NCBI RefSeq assembly: GCF_037975245.1
Contig: NC_092578.1
Span: 19,069,321-19,133,320, forward strand
Direction: 5' to 3'
From: Apostichopus japonicus
Lineage: Eukaryota > Echinodermata > Holothuroidea > Aspidochirotida > Stichopodidae
DNA length: 64,000 nt
Shown: piece by piece, positions 53,682 to 62,935 of the stretch
How positions within the stretch are numbered: the stretch's first letter is position 1
Layout of the letters: every line of letters begins with the position of its first letter
The notes under the pieces: model-generated
The model's input: only the letters and a program-made list of their open reading frames with translations
The model's database searches: none
What the model was told of the DNA's origin: nothing
Position numbers and translations under genes: made by a program

Positions 53682-56600
53682 GTTGGTGCAAAATAAATTT
53701 CTCTCCCCCTAACAAGCTCTTCTTTTTAACAACCCTTCCCCCTACCCCTCCCCTCCGGTGTCCTTAGTAACTATTAAAGAGGAAATTTTGACATACTTGG
53801 TATTGAACTACCTAGCCATGAACAATATGAATCAAGGAGGTCAGTAAAAATAAATATCTCTTTGTTCTTCCCCCCCCCCCCCTCCAGCCCTGGCATTTCA
53901 GTCATTTTGAAGCAAGTGTTTACCCTGAAAAGAGAGGCCTTCGCTCTGTCCTTGTTTTGTATTGCTGTTTTAAGCAAAATAAAGAAATATTCATTAGGAG
54001 AACCTTAATACGTTGCTGCAGACAACTGTGACATTTAACGAGAAACAGAAAAAAACAAAAAAATTGATATGTATCTCTGCTTCCTGTTACCTCTGTATTT
54101 ATCGAAATGCTCAGTAATTCCATAAAGTAAAATAGAAATCGTAAAAAGTGCCCTCTATTTTTCAGTTTCAACTTTATCTTTTGTGGAAAGAAGCTTAGCT
54201 CTGTGTCTGTTGGGGGTATTGAATTACATTTGTTTTTTGAATTTGATTGTACAGTAGATTAAAACTTTGTATTTTGTCTTTGTACATTTTGCTCTTCTAT
54301 GATTGTTATCAGTTCAATGTATTTACTTAAAGGCACAGTGGTAGGTATATTGTTTACAAAGAGTGTGTGTGACAACTGAAAGGATGAACTTTCTTAATCC
54401 ATAGAGGTCATAAGGTCATAAGGTCATATTCATATCTAGAGCTGTAGTTCAGAAAATCAATTTCTCCTTTGCTTTCTGCCTATTGAACGCTAAATCGTAG
54501 ATGGACAAACCTCTAAATAAAACCACTGTCGAGTCCATGTTCTTGAAAACCTATCTTTACGTTATATATTTTTCCACAGACGATGTCGATCTGGACGCTC
54601 TTGTGGAAGGCATGAATTCCTTCCCATCATGCAACATGACAAAACCGCTTTTAGAAAACAGTAATGACAGCCTAGCAAGTTCAAAAGCTAGCGGTAACGA
54701 AAACTGTATGTTAGAATCGTCCAGTTCGTCTCTGGACGAGCCTAGTTCTTCGTCATCTGCTCATGGTTCTCCGCCTCCGAACAGCAGATGCATCCCCAAA
54801 CCCAAACTGGAGAGAGATCGTAGGAGTAAGTCGGTCACAGATGAACTGAGATTTAGTGTATATGGTGAATTAAGCTCATCAGCACCGGAGAGGAGTAAAA
54901 GCATGGACAACGAAAGCGATGAGGAGGATGGTGTACCCGATCCTTTCCCTGATATCGGAGGCAGCCCCAAGTGGAAGTTTGGCTTAGGCTCTGCAATGGT
55001 GAGTTCCTAATGAGGTCGACCCTCATAACTTTTAAAGACGTATATAGTCAACCCCTTTCCCTGATATCGGAGGCAGCCCCAAGTGGAAGTTTGGCTTAGG
55101 CTCTGCAATGGTGAGTGCCTAATAAGCCCAAACCCCCCCTCCCCCCTTCACCATCTACGACCCCCATATTCCTCTTTCAAAATGCATCACTGAGTCAATT
55201 GGTTTCCTTTATCTTATAAATGATGAGTAATATGGAATTATCTCGGAGATTACAATGTCGCAACTAATTATGCTGTTATGTAACTCCCAAAATGATTTAT
55301 CGGTTGGTTTCTTTCACTTTCGTAGGAAGAACTATTTTCAAAGCATAGATTGAAGGACAAATATCCGGGGTCCTTGGATTCAGGAGTTCATTTAGAAGGC
55401 GTTTCTCAGGTAAGTTGGCGCGTGGGAGGTAAAGACAATGGAGTAATGAAGGATTCAGCATCTTTATGCTGCCGTTGCTCCTGGTTTTAAGCTGCATATA
55501 TTCTACCTTCTTCTTCTTCTTCCTTTTAATTTAAAGAGCATTTCAACCTTTCATGAGAACCTAATAAGCCATGTTAAGCCTACAAGCACAGAAATGATGA
55601 AGTGAAGCCTGTGTGTAACAGCTATATATATATATATATCTATGGATTTTTTTCTATATCTATGCAGGTATCAGCAAGAGTTTGGCATTGTGACGGCAGC
55701 TGGAGATCGGTTTCCATAGAGAGCAGTCATTCTGTAGAAGATCTGCTATTGAGACTGATCAGCACCAACCATTCCATCGGTGACAAAAGCTGGAGTATTG
55801 TGGAACATCTCCCAGATCTCGATCTAGGTAGGTATCATCTCCATTCTACTTTAATAATCATCCAGTCCCCCCCCCCACCCGCAATCAGCAGACCCTACTT
55901 TATTCATATCATCTATAAAAAACCTCCTTGACACACTTGAAAAGAGAAAAGATGGTTATTTTGAAATGGTTTTCAGTGTGGTGTGAATGTTAATAATTAG
56001 CAGTAACTGTTAAAGATGTACAGAAGTTTAATTCAATAAGTAAAGAAATCATTAAAGAAATATGATCATAGCAATTGTTCTGTGGAAAGTTTTGTTAGTG
56101 AATTGAGCTGACTTTGATCATATCTGGAAATTGGAGCTCTAGAAAAATGGGCGGAAACAAAGATGACATTTTGTAGGTTTGGTTAGACCACTTGCAATGT
56201 CATTGTCAAGTTTTGTGAAAGAAAGGTGTTTCTTTTTATTCGCAGAGAGAACGTTAGAAGATCACGAGAACATTTTTAAAGCGTGCAAGAAATGGCGGCA
56301 CCACCACAACCACAACAGATTGTACTTCAGGAAGGACTTTAGAAAGTACGAGGTCTTTGAAAATCCAGAGGTAAGAGAGATTTTCATTCTAAATTTTGAA
56401 ATTTTTTTTTTCAAACATAAAGCATCTCTTTGGGGTTATTTGGTGAAACAGTTGGATTTGATGTACGTTGAATCAAAGTATGAAACACTTACATAACTTA
56501 ATTGTAGATGAAGGACAGCGTAGATTCAACTTCTTCCACCCCCCTTCCCCCCTCATTGTTTCCTTCAACCCTCCGCCTCCCACTCCTCTGCCTCCCCCTC

Positions 56601-59600
56601 CTTTCCAATTGTAGCAAATGGAACAAGAAGTGACATACTCATACATGTTGAGGAAATTAAATATCTAGTTTGTTTACAAGCAAACTGTTTTGTGTCTTAA
56701 CTGTCTTACATAAATAAAATGATACGCAATGGTTTTGTGTGTTCTATTTTTCAGCAATTTTTCCCTTCACACATGGTCTCCAGTTCATTGGACAGATTGG
56801 ACAGCTTTTTTGAAACACCCAAGAGGCCAAGACAGCCATTATCAGTGAGTTTACTTCACATATATATTCTTTTCACAAGACTTTAAAAAAACAGAAAATA
56901 ATACCAGCAATTTCGCTCTTCTTTTGATGGTACTGAAAGGTTTTGTACTTGTGTTGGTATACATTTATATTTCAGGCTGATAAATAATGAAAATATAGTT
57001 GTTAAGATTGGAGAGGTGGGAGTGGGGTGGTGAGATGGGGTAATGGAGGGAGGGGGATGAAGGAAACAGATAATATCCATTTACATTTAAGTCCTGATAC
57101 AGATTTCTTCAGTCGGTCATTCCTCCCCCCCCATCTTGCCCATACCCTTCCCATCATTCCTTGCCCCCTCCCCTTGCCCACACCCTTCCCATAATTCCTT
57201 GCCCCCACCCACACCCCCTTGCCCATACCCTTCCCACAATTCTTCCTTTTGATGTAGGAGAGTAGATAGAGAGTGTCTCGGTGTTTCAGTCCATCAGTCA
57301 TAGATCGCTCTTTCGAACACCACCTCTCAGTTTTCGAATGGGCAACTTTTCTATTCATGAATATAAAATTCCCCTCCCCTCCCACATTAACTTGTTCAAG
57401 CTCAAGCCAATTCTGAAAGTGTGTAAAAATAAGAGGGCCTGACTTTTCAATCCTAGCAGGATCTTCTTCAGAAATTTTTAACTTTAAAAGTAAGCTTAGA
57501 GTAAAGGTTGCCCCAGATGTAATGTAACTTTGTTTTAACTTTCAGAATCTGTTAAATCCTTTGGACTCCTTGCCTGAAATCCAGGGATATCTACACACCA
57601 GGGAAGGGCACAAAAGGTCCTGGAAGAAAATCTTTTGTGTTTTAAGACAATCAGGGCTTTATTTCTCTCTAAAGGGTAATTCAAAGGTAAGGATGAGTTT
57701 TTAACAATCTTTTCAAACTTTTGACCTCCAAAACATTGTGGTTTTCTTTCTCAATTTTTTTTTTTTTTTGGACTGATTTTCCAAATTTGACATTTTAGTT
57801 TGCTTAGGGTGATTCCTGTCAAGGGTAACAAAAGGTGTGTGCCTTATCACAGATGCTAAGAATATGTTTATGTAACAAGTCATCCAAATGTTTGTTCAAC
57901 TGTTTTAAAATGTTCAGTTTTATTTTCGAACCGAAAATATATCATTGCTATCTGGAAGAAAGTTTGAATTTGATCCCTGGTGTTTTTAAGAGATTGGGAT
58001 ATATTTGAAAAGTGTATCTTCCACTGGGAGTCAGAGTGTCGTCATCCATTAATTCCCGGAACAACTAATTCCCGGAACCGAATATTTTAATAACCCTGCC
58101 AAATCTAGGATGGCAGGGTAGAAGGTGGCTGTTGAGGGTCACCAAACAGCTGATAATCTACAAAATGTTTTGAATTCCTTTTCAAAAACATCAATGAGGT
58201 TTCTGGTAATAGTGCAGAATGACTGACATGCGATGATGACAATGCAGTCAGTATTCCCTCTCATAGGTTCCTCACTCTTTGAACTTATTTTAGCAAGAAA
58301 GAGTGAGTCACAATCCTCCATTCCACAGTCCCTGAAGGAATGATTAATTTCCCCTCCACCCCCCCCCATATCCCACCCAAGCACCTTCCTCCACCTCATG
58401 TTTGTATGTCCCATATTATAATCTACCTGTTAAAAAACCCTATTATATTTTCTGTCAAAGTTTGTGTGTGGTGTAACTCCATAGATTTACAGTGCACACC
58501 TTATAAACATATCCTGTGTTAAACAACTTGCTCGTCTATGGATGTTTGAGTTTGCAGATCAATCCCAACGTTCTTCGTGTTTTATATCGATCTATCTGGT
58601 TTTATTTCTTGCAGGACCCTAGACATCTTCAACTTCATGTGCAATTAAATGACGTAGACATCTACCAAGTCATGAATGCCAGGAAAAAGCACCACGCACC
58701 CTCGGAATTTTCTTTCTGTACCAAGGTTAGTCTTTCCAGTCCTACCGTTCAACCTCTCTCGACCAAGTCTAGTTCACCTTCCAGTGTACCCTTAAACCTG
58801 TGGTTATACAGCCCTGCTAAATATTACTCAAATTAATCAGCTGTTCTGCAAGTGGTTCCACAAGTGTCACGGTTTTAGTTTTAAGTTAAAAAATGTAAGG
58901 AAGCAATTTTATATAAGTCCTTTTCACAAACCAGATGGTGTTCATGAAAAGAAAGTTAATGAGAGAGTGCTTCTACCGCTGAATTTTAAGTTAAAAAAAT
59001 GATAATTTTCCGGGTTTGATCCTGGTAAACATGACACCTGACTGTATTGACACCTACCTAATACACGTTTTCATATTTTCTACAGCCTTCTAGTTCAAAG
59101 TTCTCTATGAAGGATATTCGGCTATTCTGTGCAGAGGACGAGAACACCAGGAGATGTTGGCTGACTGCATTCAGGTTACTAAAATACGGGAATACTCTCT
59201 TAGAGAATTACCAGAAGGCTCTGGATAGGACAATACGGAACAAGGATGACTGTCCTGAAGTCCTGAGACCGGTAAGTTAAAACATCCTCAAGTGCACAAA
59301 TCAGGTAGATTCAGGCATGAGCTTTTTCAGCGAATTCGCGGAATATCTGTGATTTCTTTTCTACCTTGGGGACAAAAACTATTATCCTAACACACTGTAG
59401 CATACGCAAACTGGAGCCTATACCGCAATTTTTGCAAAGTTCTGTGATTTTTTTTTTACCCCAGGCTCATCCCTGTAGATTGAGTGGGAGGGGTGGTGGG
59501 GCAGTCATTGGTGGGGGGGGGAGAGAGATATGAGGAGGCAAACTGCAACTCTATTTCTTGAGTTAGTAAACATTTAGTATCGTCCAGGATTTGTTTCACT

Positions 59601-62600
59601 ATTTGAATTTTGGCTTTTTTTTTGCAGCATAAAGACAGTGACGACAGAGTGATGATGGATTTTTCAGGGAAGCAGGGTCGGGTTATCAGTAATCCTACGG
59701 AGGCCATCGCAATCGCCAAAGAAGAAGAGTATAACTGGAGGGTAAGTCGGACTCAGTTTTGGGGGGTGCATCAGTAAGTCAGGGGTGGAGAGTAGAGGGA
59801 TGAGGAGAGGAGAGGGATGGATTTTAAAAGGAGGGGTCTATCGTTTGACAACTTTCAGGAAAGAACTGAGATTGAGTTTATAGTCACTAAGCATACATGT
59901 GGAAAGTGCGTGTCGGAAAATCTGAGAGATAGTTTCATCCTTCTGATACTTTTAGTTCTGGATTTTAGTCGTGAGAAACAGTTCGTCATCAAATAATGTC
60001 TGTCGCGCTCGTTTGAATTTGAAAAGAGCAAAGGATAAAAAAAAATTAAAAGGATGGGTAGAATTCTTTGACTGTAAAATTAAAATCGTCCACTGTTCAA
60101 GATTATAATTAATTGGGCTGATTTTAAGTGGTATTTTTATGTTAAATCGTAGTGATGTTCGTATACATTACTGTACTGTTTGCCTTTATTTCATTCAGAG
60201 GAGAGGTGTGCGCTCTCCAGACCATCAGCTGGCCCTGTCACACAGACATAACATCAAGGTCTCGAATACATCCTCACCAGTGGCAGGGGCTGCAGTAGCA
60301 TCCAACGGCTTTCACAGGGGGGCAGGAAGTCCCCGTAGGAACGGTAGCCACAGTCCGAGGGGCTCTCCATGTAATGGACACAGTCCTCCATTTCTCAGAA
60401 GATGTGGCATCGAGTCAGGTAAGAAGTATGTATGGAAGAAAGGCTTGAATGTGCCCTGTTTTGCCTGCAACTCCCCAAGCCCATTTAGACATTTGGAAGA
60501 AGTCAATTCAACACTTCGGTTGTGACATCAATATTTTGATATTTATGTATATTTATATATATTTAATATTATTATATATATTTATATTATGGATAACCAT
60601 ACCTAACATATTGGATATTTGAGTTTGTAAAACAATGTCATTATAACAGAAAAAATGTTCAATGGACAAGCTGTTATGGCAAACCAATTGTAAAACCTAA
60701 CAGCAGCACCTTCCAGTAACTGAGGACACTAACCTGCCCCCTCCATTCCCCTCCTACCCCTCCCAACCCCTCCCGACCCCTCCCTGTCCCTTTCTTCCAC
60801 GTAGTATGCCACAGTTGCCTGTCGTTTATCGCAGAGAACTTTAAATATGTGTTAAGTATGATCAATGCCGTGTCATACAATGCTCTTATCATATTAATAT
60901 ATCCTTTTCCTTTTCCATTTAGGGATACATATTACCCAACCGTGGTTCCACAGTGGGTTATCTAGAGATGAAACCCACGAACTGTTCACCCAGCAGGGAA
61001 TGGTGGACGGCATGTTCCTGATCAGAGAAAGTCAGAGAATACCAGGAGCGTTTGTCTTGTCCTTCAGCCAAAATCAGAAAGTCAGACATTATCAGATTGT
61101 GGTGGTACGTAAAAAAAATGAAAACAAAATTCAAGACTATTTAGAATTTCTTCTATTTCTTTCAGTATGTAATACTTCAGTGATCTGTGCTTGTGATAGA
61201 CATCATACCTGTTTTATGACTTTTTGGGGTTTTGAGGAGTGGGGGGGAGGATGGAGAAGTCGGAGTTTCTTTTGTTTTACAAAAGTGGTTTTCTTATCCA
61301 AGAAAGGTGATGATATTGTTCAGAAATCATTGACTCATTAGCAATGATAATATTGAAAATATGTGATATTCGATATCGTGTAAGTGTCTTGGTACAATTT
61401 AGTAGCAGCACGTTGAGAGAGTGATAGCTGAAGATGGTTTCAGAAAATAGACTGCTGTTTGTTATTTCTGCAAGGATTCAGTAAACCTATTTCAAAATCG
61501 TCTCAATTTCTTGTAAACAAAGCCCTTCAAGAAACAAATCAATCTTCCCCTTGGAGATCAAATTTTACAGACCTGAAGAATTTTAAAAGGGTCTCTTCGT
61601 GTGATTTAACTTCGTTGTATGCTCTAACAGTATCTCCTGTATCACTGATTTGTAATCAAAGAACCAACATGAACTAACAAGATAGAAAAGTTATAAAGGA
61701 CAAACTAGTTTGTTCGAACCATCAAATAATTCATCTTACATTAAACTGAGATAACAAAAAAAGAGAATTTTCTTGGCTATCTATCCTCGTTACTACTCGT
61801 TGTGTTATGATTTGATATAAAAAGTAAGCGTCTGGCAACATGAATTATTATATACAATAATGAAACATGTAAATTGGCAACATGACAACAGCATCATAGA
61901 ATCAACATACACAAACCTTTCTATGTGCCAACTGCTTGCTTTGTATCCTGACTTGGGAAAGAACAGTTACTTACTCCATAAATTAAACATATATGAATTA
62001 AAATTAAATGAAACTTGTAAATTGGCAGCATGACATCAGCATAATAGAATCAACATACACAAACCTTTCTATGTGCCAACTGCTTGCTTTGTATCCTGAC
62101 TATGGAAAAGAACAGTTAGTTAACTTCATAAATTAATTTACTTTATTTGTTAAAACATTTCCATATTCTAATTTGTTTAGAAGAAAGTCATGCCTTCTCT
62201 GTTGACTAATTTCTGGTCGACCCGTTGGATTTATCAGAGTCTTCCATTTTTTAAAAGCCTCTTGTTGCTGTGTTGTGTGAATCCTTGACTTAATACAAAT
62301 GACAAGTACAAAGCATTAAAGCTATCTTTTGAGATCTGTTGATACCCTACAGACTATTTTACGATAAGAAGAATAATGTAAATGGGGATTAAAGGATCTC
62401 TCACCAGAATCCCACTGGGAATTGTGTTATTATGCACAAAAAGGGGGGGGGGGGGGAGGGGGGAGGGATTTGCCAATGCAAAGATAAAGCCTTTTTATAA
62501 AAGTAATGCATTGAAGGGACAGTTTCAGGTCTAATTTAAATTCAAGGATGAAACTTAAAACAAGTTTCATATTTTATTGACAAGAAATGATGTTTTGAGT

Positions 62601-62935
62601 TAATTATTGTCACAAATGCAAAAAGGACATAAAGATATGGAAAAGATTTCAAAAATAAATAAGAAGTTAGGAAATATGCAGGAAAGCCCTACGAGGGTTC
62701 GTTTGCAATAAAATCCAAAGAAAGGCTTTAAGGAATATTTCTGGGTTTTCTTCATTGACATTTAAAGTCTCTTTTTTTTTTCTTTGACTTTCAGAGCTTT
62801 GATCAAGGACAACCCTTGTACTCCTTGGATGAAGGTAACACTAGGTTCACCGACCTTGTGCAGCTGGTGGAATTTTACAAAGTCAACGCAGGTGGATTAC
62901 CGACCAGACTGCTTCACGTCTGCACGAACTTGTAA
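53431..62935 (+). CDS. GRB10/14: GRB7/10/14-family adaptor (RA-PH-BPS-SH2), 12 coding exons
   Basis: Spliced gene. Coding segments: 53570-53681, 54580-54998, 55326-55409, 55668-55827, 56246-56370, 56755-56844, 57546-57686, 58615-58725, 59086-59271, 59628-59741, 60199-60418, 60923-61104, 62795-62935. (The RA region is split over two exons, so the parts number 13 if each is counted.) All introns are GT..AG and all phases join, giving about 694 residues. Domain order: Ser-rich N-terminus (PDPFPDI at ~157-163), RA ~206-295, PH ~341-449, BPS ~484-514, SP-rich linker ~515-590, SH2 ~595-690 with Arg622 in FLIRES. This order is diagnostic of cytoplasmic GRB7/10/14 adaptors, which bind phosphorylated receptor tyrosine kinases through SH2 and BPS and membranes or Ras through PH/RA. 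Vertebrate members have about 530-595 residues; the excess here is in the N-terminus and the BPS-SH2 linker. MIG-10/RIAM proteins share RA-PH but lack SH2. Several stretches look closer to GRB14 than GRB10, but an invertebrate pre-duplication orthologue is most likely. Exon 1 is the least certain. Confidence 0.93.
54405..54426 (+). promoter_or_regulatory. Three AGGTCA half-sites in DR2 spacing
   Basis: AGGTCA occurs at 54405, 54413 and 54421, each copy separated by TA, in intron 1 of the adaptor gene about 150 bp before exon 2. AGGTCA is the nuclear-receptor half-site, and a two-base direct-repeat spacing (DR2) is used by RAR/RXR-type dimers. It could also be a short tandem repeat that matches by chance. 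Confidence 0.35.
54580..54998 (+). CDS. GRB10/14: Exon 2: Ser-rich N-terminus with PDPFPDI motif
   Basis: Acceptor TTTTCCACAG ends at 54579; the donor GTGAGT starts at 54999. The first two bases complete a split Asp codon. It encodes about 140 residues: an acidic start ([19 protein letters not shown], then PLLE) that resembles the vertebrate GRB10 N-terminus, long Ser runs, a basic patch ([11 protein letters not shown]), an acidic stretch (DNESDEEDG) and PDPFPDI, the counterpart of the PNPFPEL-type proline motif conserved in the family. The Ser-Pro and Arg-Ser contexts suggest phosphorylation, which is inference. The 3' end of this exon and its donor are duplicated 112 bp downstream. Without splicing the frame stops at 55008-55010. 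Confidence 0.9.
54942..55126 (+). repeat. 73-bp duplication of the exon 2 end and its splice donor
   Basis: Bases 54942-55014 recur at 55054-55126, offset 112 bp, with only two mismatches seen. The copied block is the last 57 coding bases of exon 2, the GTGAGT donor and a few intron bases. The second copy therefore keeps a complete donor (GTGAGT at 55111). Use of that donor would include an in-frame stop (TAA, 55008-55010). It is either a recent duplication or an assembly join of two haplotypes. Confidence 0.9.
55326..55409 (+). CDS. GRB10/14: Exon 3: spacer before the RA domain
   Basis: Acceptor TTTCGTAG ends at 55325 and the donor GTAAGT starts at 55410. The exon is 84 bp, 28 codons, phase 0 at both ends ([23 protein letters not shown]). 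Because both phases are zero it could be skipped without breaking the frame. It matches no domain and sits where the variable N-terminal region meets the RA domain. Confidence 0.82.
55668..55827 (+). CDS. GRB10/14: Exon 4: RA domain, first part
   Basis: Acceptor CTATGCAG ends at 55667. It encodes [15 protein letters not shown] through [15 protein letters not shown], the first two thirds of a ubiquitin-like Ras-associating domain. The SW(S/T)-x-x-EH-x-P segment is typical of GRB7/10/14. The exon ends with one base of a split Glu codon at the donor GTAGGT. A second GT (GTATCA) lies four bases downstream. Confidence 0.92.
56246..56370 (+). CDS. GRB10/14: Exon 5: RA domain, end, and linker
   Basis: Acceptor TATTCGCAG ends at 56245 and the donor GTAAGA starts at 56371. 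It completes the split Glu and reads [11 protein letters not shown], then a His-rich turn (RHHHNHN), then [17 protein letters not shown]. The ERTLEDHE and LYFRK-x-x-x-KYE-x-F-x-NP stretches are strongly conserved in GRB7/10/14 proteins. The His-rich turn replaces the usual loop and seems specific to this lineage. Confidence 0.93.
56755..56844 (+). CDS. GRB10/14: Exon 6: RA-PH linker
   Basis: Acceptor CTATTTTTCAG ends at 56754 and the donor GTGAGT starts at 56845. The exon is 30 codons, phase 0 at both ends. It starts [10 protein letters not shown], matching the family's FFP-E-(Q/H)-MV segment just after the RA domain, then a variable linker with a basic run (PKRPRQP). Confidence 0.9.
57134..57243 (+). 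repeat. C-rich minisatellite in the exon 6-7 intron
   Basis: Three copies of a 38-45-bp C-rich unit built around CCCTTCCCA and ATTCCTTGCCCCC. Read on the minus strand it gives a repetitive Gly/Lys-rich open frame that is not a gene. Confidence 0.75.
57546..57686 (+). CDS. GRB10/14: Exon 7: PH domain, strands 1-3
   Basis: Acceptor TTAACTTTCAG ends at 57545 and the donor GTAAGG starts at 57687. It encodes 47 residues including [19 protein letters not shown], then [19 protein letters not shown]. This is the start of a PH domain, with the basic K/R residues of the first strands that bind phosphoinositides in PH domains. PEI(Q/H)G(F/Y)LH and SWKK are family hallmarks. Confidence 0.95.
58053..58077. 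promoter_or_regulatory. Tandem pair of perfect STAT-type sites
   Basis: TTCCCGGAA occurs at 58053-58061 and again at 58069-58077, 16 bp apart, in the intron between the first two PH-domain exons. It fits TTC-N3-GAA, the STAT (GAS) consensus, and is palindromic. The repeated unit is a 16-bp duplication, so the second copy may have arisen by local slippage. Confidence 0.3.
58615..58725 (+). CDS. GRB10/14: Exon 8: PH domain, middle
   Basis: Acceptor TTTCTTGCAG ends at 58614 and the donor GTTAGT starts at 58726. It encodes 37 residues, [20 protein letters not shown], then [17 protein letters not shown]. The (E/D)PRHLQ, (I)Y, KK-x-x-APT/S and F-C-x-K elements match the central PH strands of GRB10/GRB14. 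Phase 0 at both ends. Confidence 0.94.
59086..59271 (+). CDS. GRB10/14: Exon 9: PH domain C-terminal helix and start of BPS linker
   Basis: Acceptor TTTTCTACAG ends at 59085 and the donor GTAAGT starts at 59272. It encodes 62 residues: the last PH strand ([15 protein letters not shown]) and the C-terminal helix ([10 protein letters not shown]) with the invariant PH Trp, followed by [10 protein letters not shown] and a charged linker. LCAE(D/E)E, RTCW and RLLKYG are highly conserved in the family. Confidence 0.95.
59628..59741 (+). CDS. GRB10/14: Exon 10: BPS region
   Basis: Acceptor TTTTTTGCAG ends at 59627 and the donor GTAAGT starts at 59742. It encodes 38 residues containing [18 protein letters not shown], then an acidic stretch ending YNWR. 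This is the 'between PH and SH2' region (MDFSG..RVI-x-NP-x-EA..W-R), found only in GRB7/10/14 proteins. In vertebrates it docks as a pseudosubstrate into the active insulin-receptor kinase. Its conservation suggests receptor-kinase binding is ancestral. Confidence 0.95.
60199..60418 (+). CDS. GRB10/14: Exon 11: SP-rich linker between BPS and SH2
   Basis: Acceptor ATTTCATTCAG ends at 60198; the donor GTAAGA starts at 60419. The first codons (RRG) finish the BPS region, then come about 70 residues rich in Ser, Pro, Gly, Arg and His with at least six Ser-Pro pairs ([17 protein letters not shown] and nearby). It is clearly longer than the vertebrate linker. It is probably disordered, with the SP pairs as candidate proline-directed kinase sites (inference). 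The exon ends with one base of a split Gly codon. Read-through would run to a stop at about 60525. Confidence 0.9.
60923..61104 (+). CDS. GRB10/14: Exon 12: SH2 domain, first half
   Basis: Acceptor TTCCATTTAG ends at 60922; the donor GTACGT starts at 61105. It encodes [27 protein letters not shown] and [24 protein letters not shown] is the phosphotyrosine-binding motif with the invariant Arg (about residue 622); vertebrate GRB7/10/14 proteins read FL(L/V)RDS. The Trp start, GLV/MVDG turn and the K-x-x-H/F-x-QI strand fit SH2 strands A-D. Confidence 0.95.
61855..62150 (+). repeat. 148-bp imperfect tandem duplication in the last intron
   Basis: Two adjacent copies about 148 bp long, starting near 61860 and 62008, share long identical runs, for example the block starting ATCAACATACACAAACC. 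Scattered substitutions show it is not new. It lies inside the 1,690-bp intron that splits the SH2 domain. It has no coding content. Confidence 0.85.
62442..62468 (+). repeat. Long G-run
   Basis: Runs of about 14, 6 and 3 G are broken only by single A bases in the last intron of the adaptor gene. The tract could form a G-quadruplex on the coding strand. Similar shorter G or C runs occur throughout the window. Confidence 0.6.
62795..62935 (+). CDS. GRB10/14: Exon 13: SH2 domain, second half, and stop codon
   Basis: A long T-rich tract and acceptor TTTCAG end at 62794. It encodes [39 protein letters not shown] and a short tail LHVCTNL before TAA at 62933-62935. TRFTDLIQLVEFY-x-x-N is nearly invariant in GRB14-type SH2 domains. 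The loop before it is shorter than in vertebrates, and the usual Arg-(I/V)-Ala-Leu C-terminus is replaced. It follows the longest intron (1,690 bp). Confidence 0.94.
   Translation, partial: SFDQGQPLYSLDEGNTRFTDLVQLVEFYKVNAGGLPTRLLHVCTNL

Noticed and set aside
54761-54970. Minus-strand Ser/Leu-rich frame across exon 2
   Set aside because: Antisense shadow of the Ser-rich coding exon.
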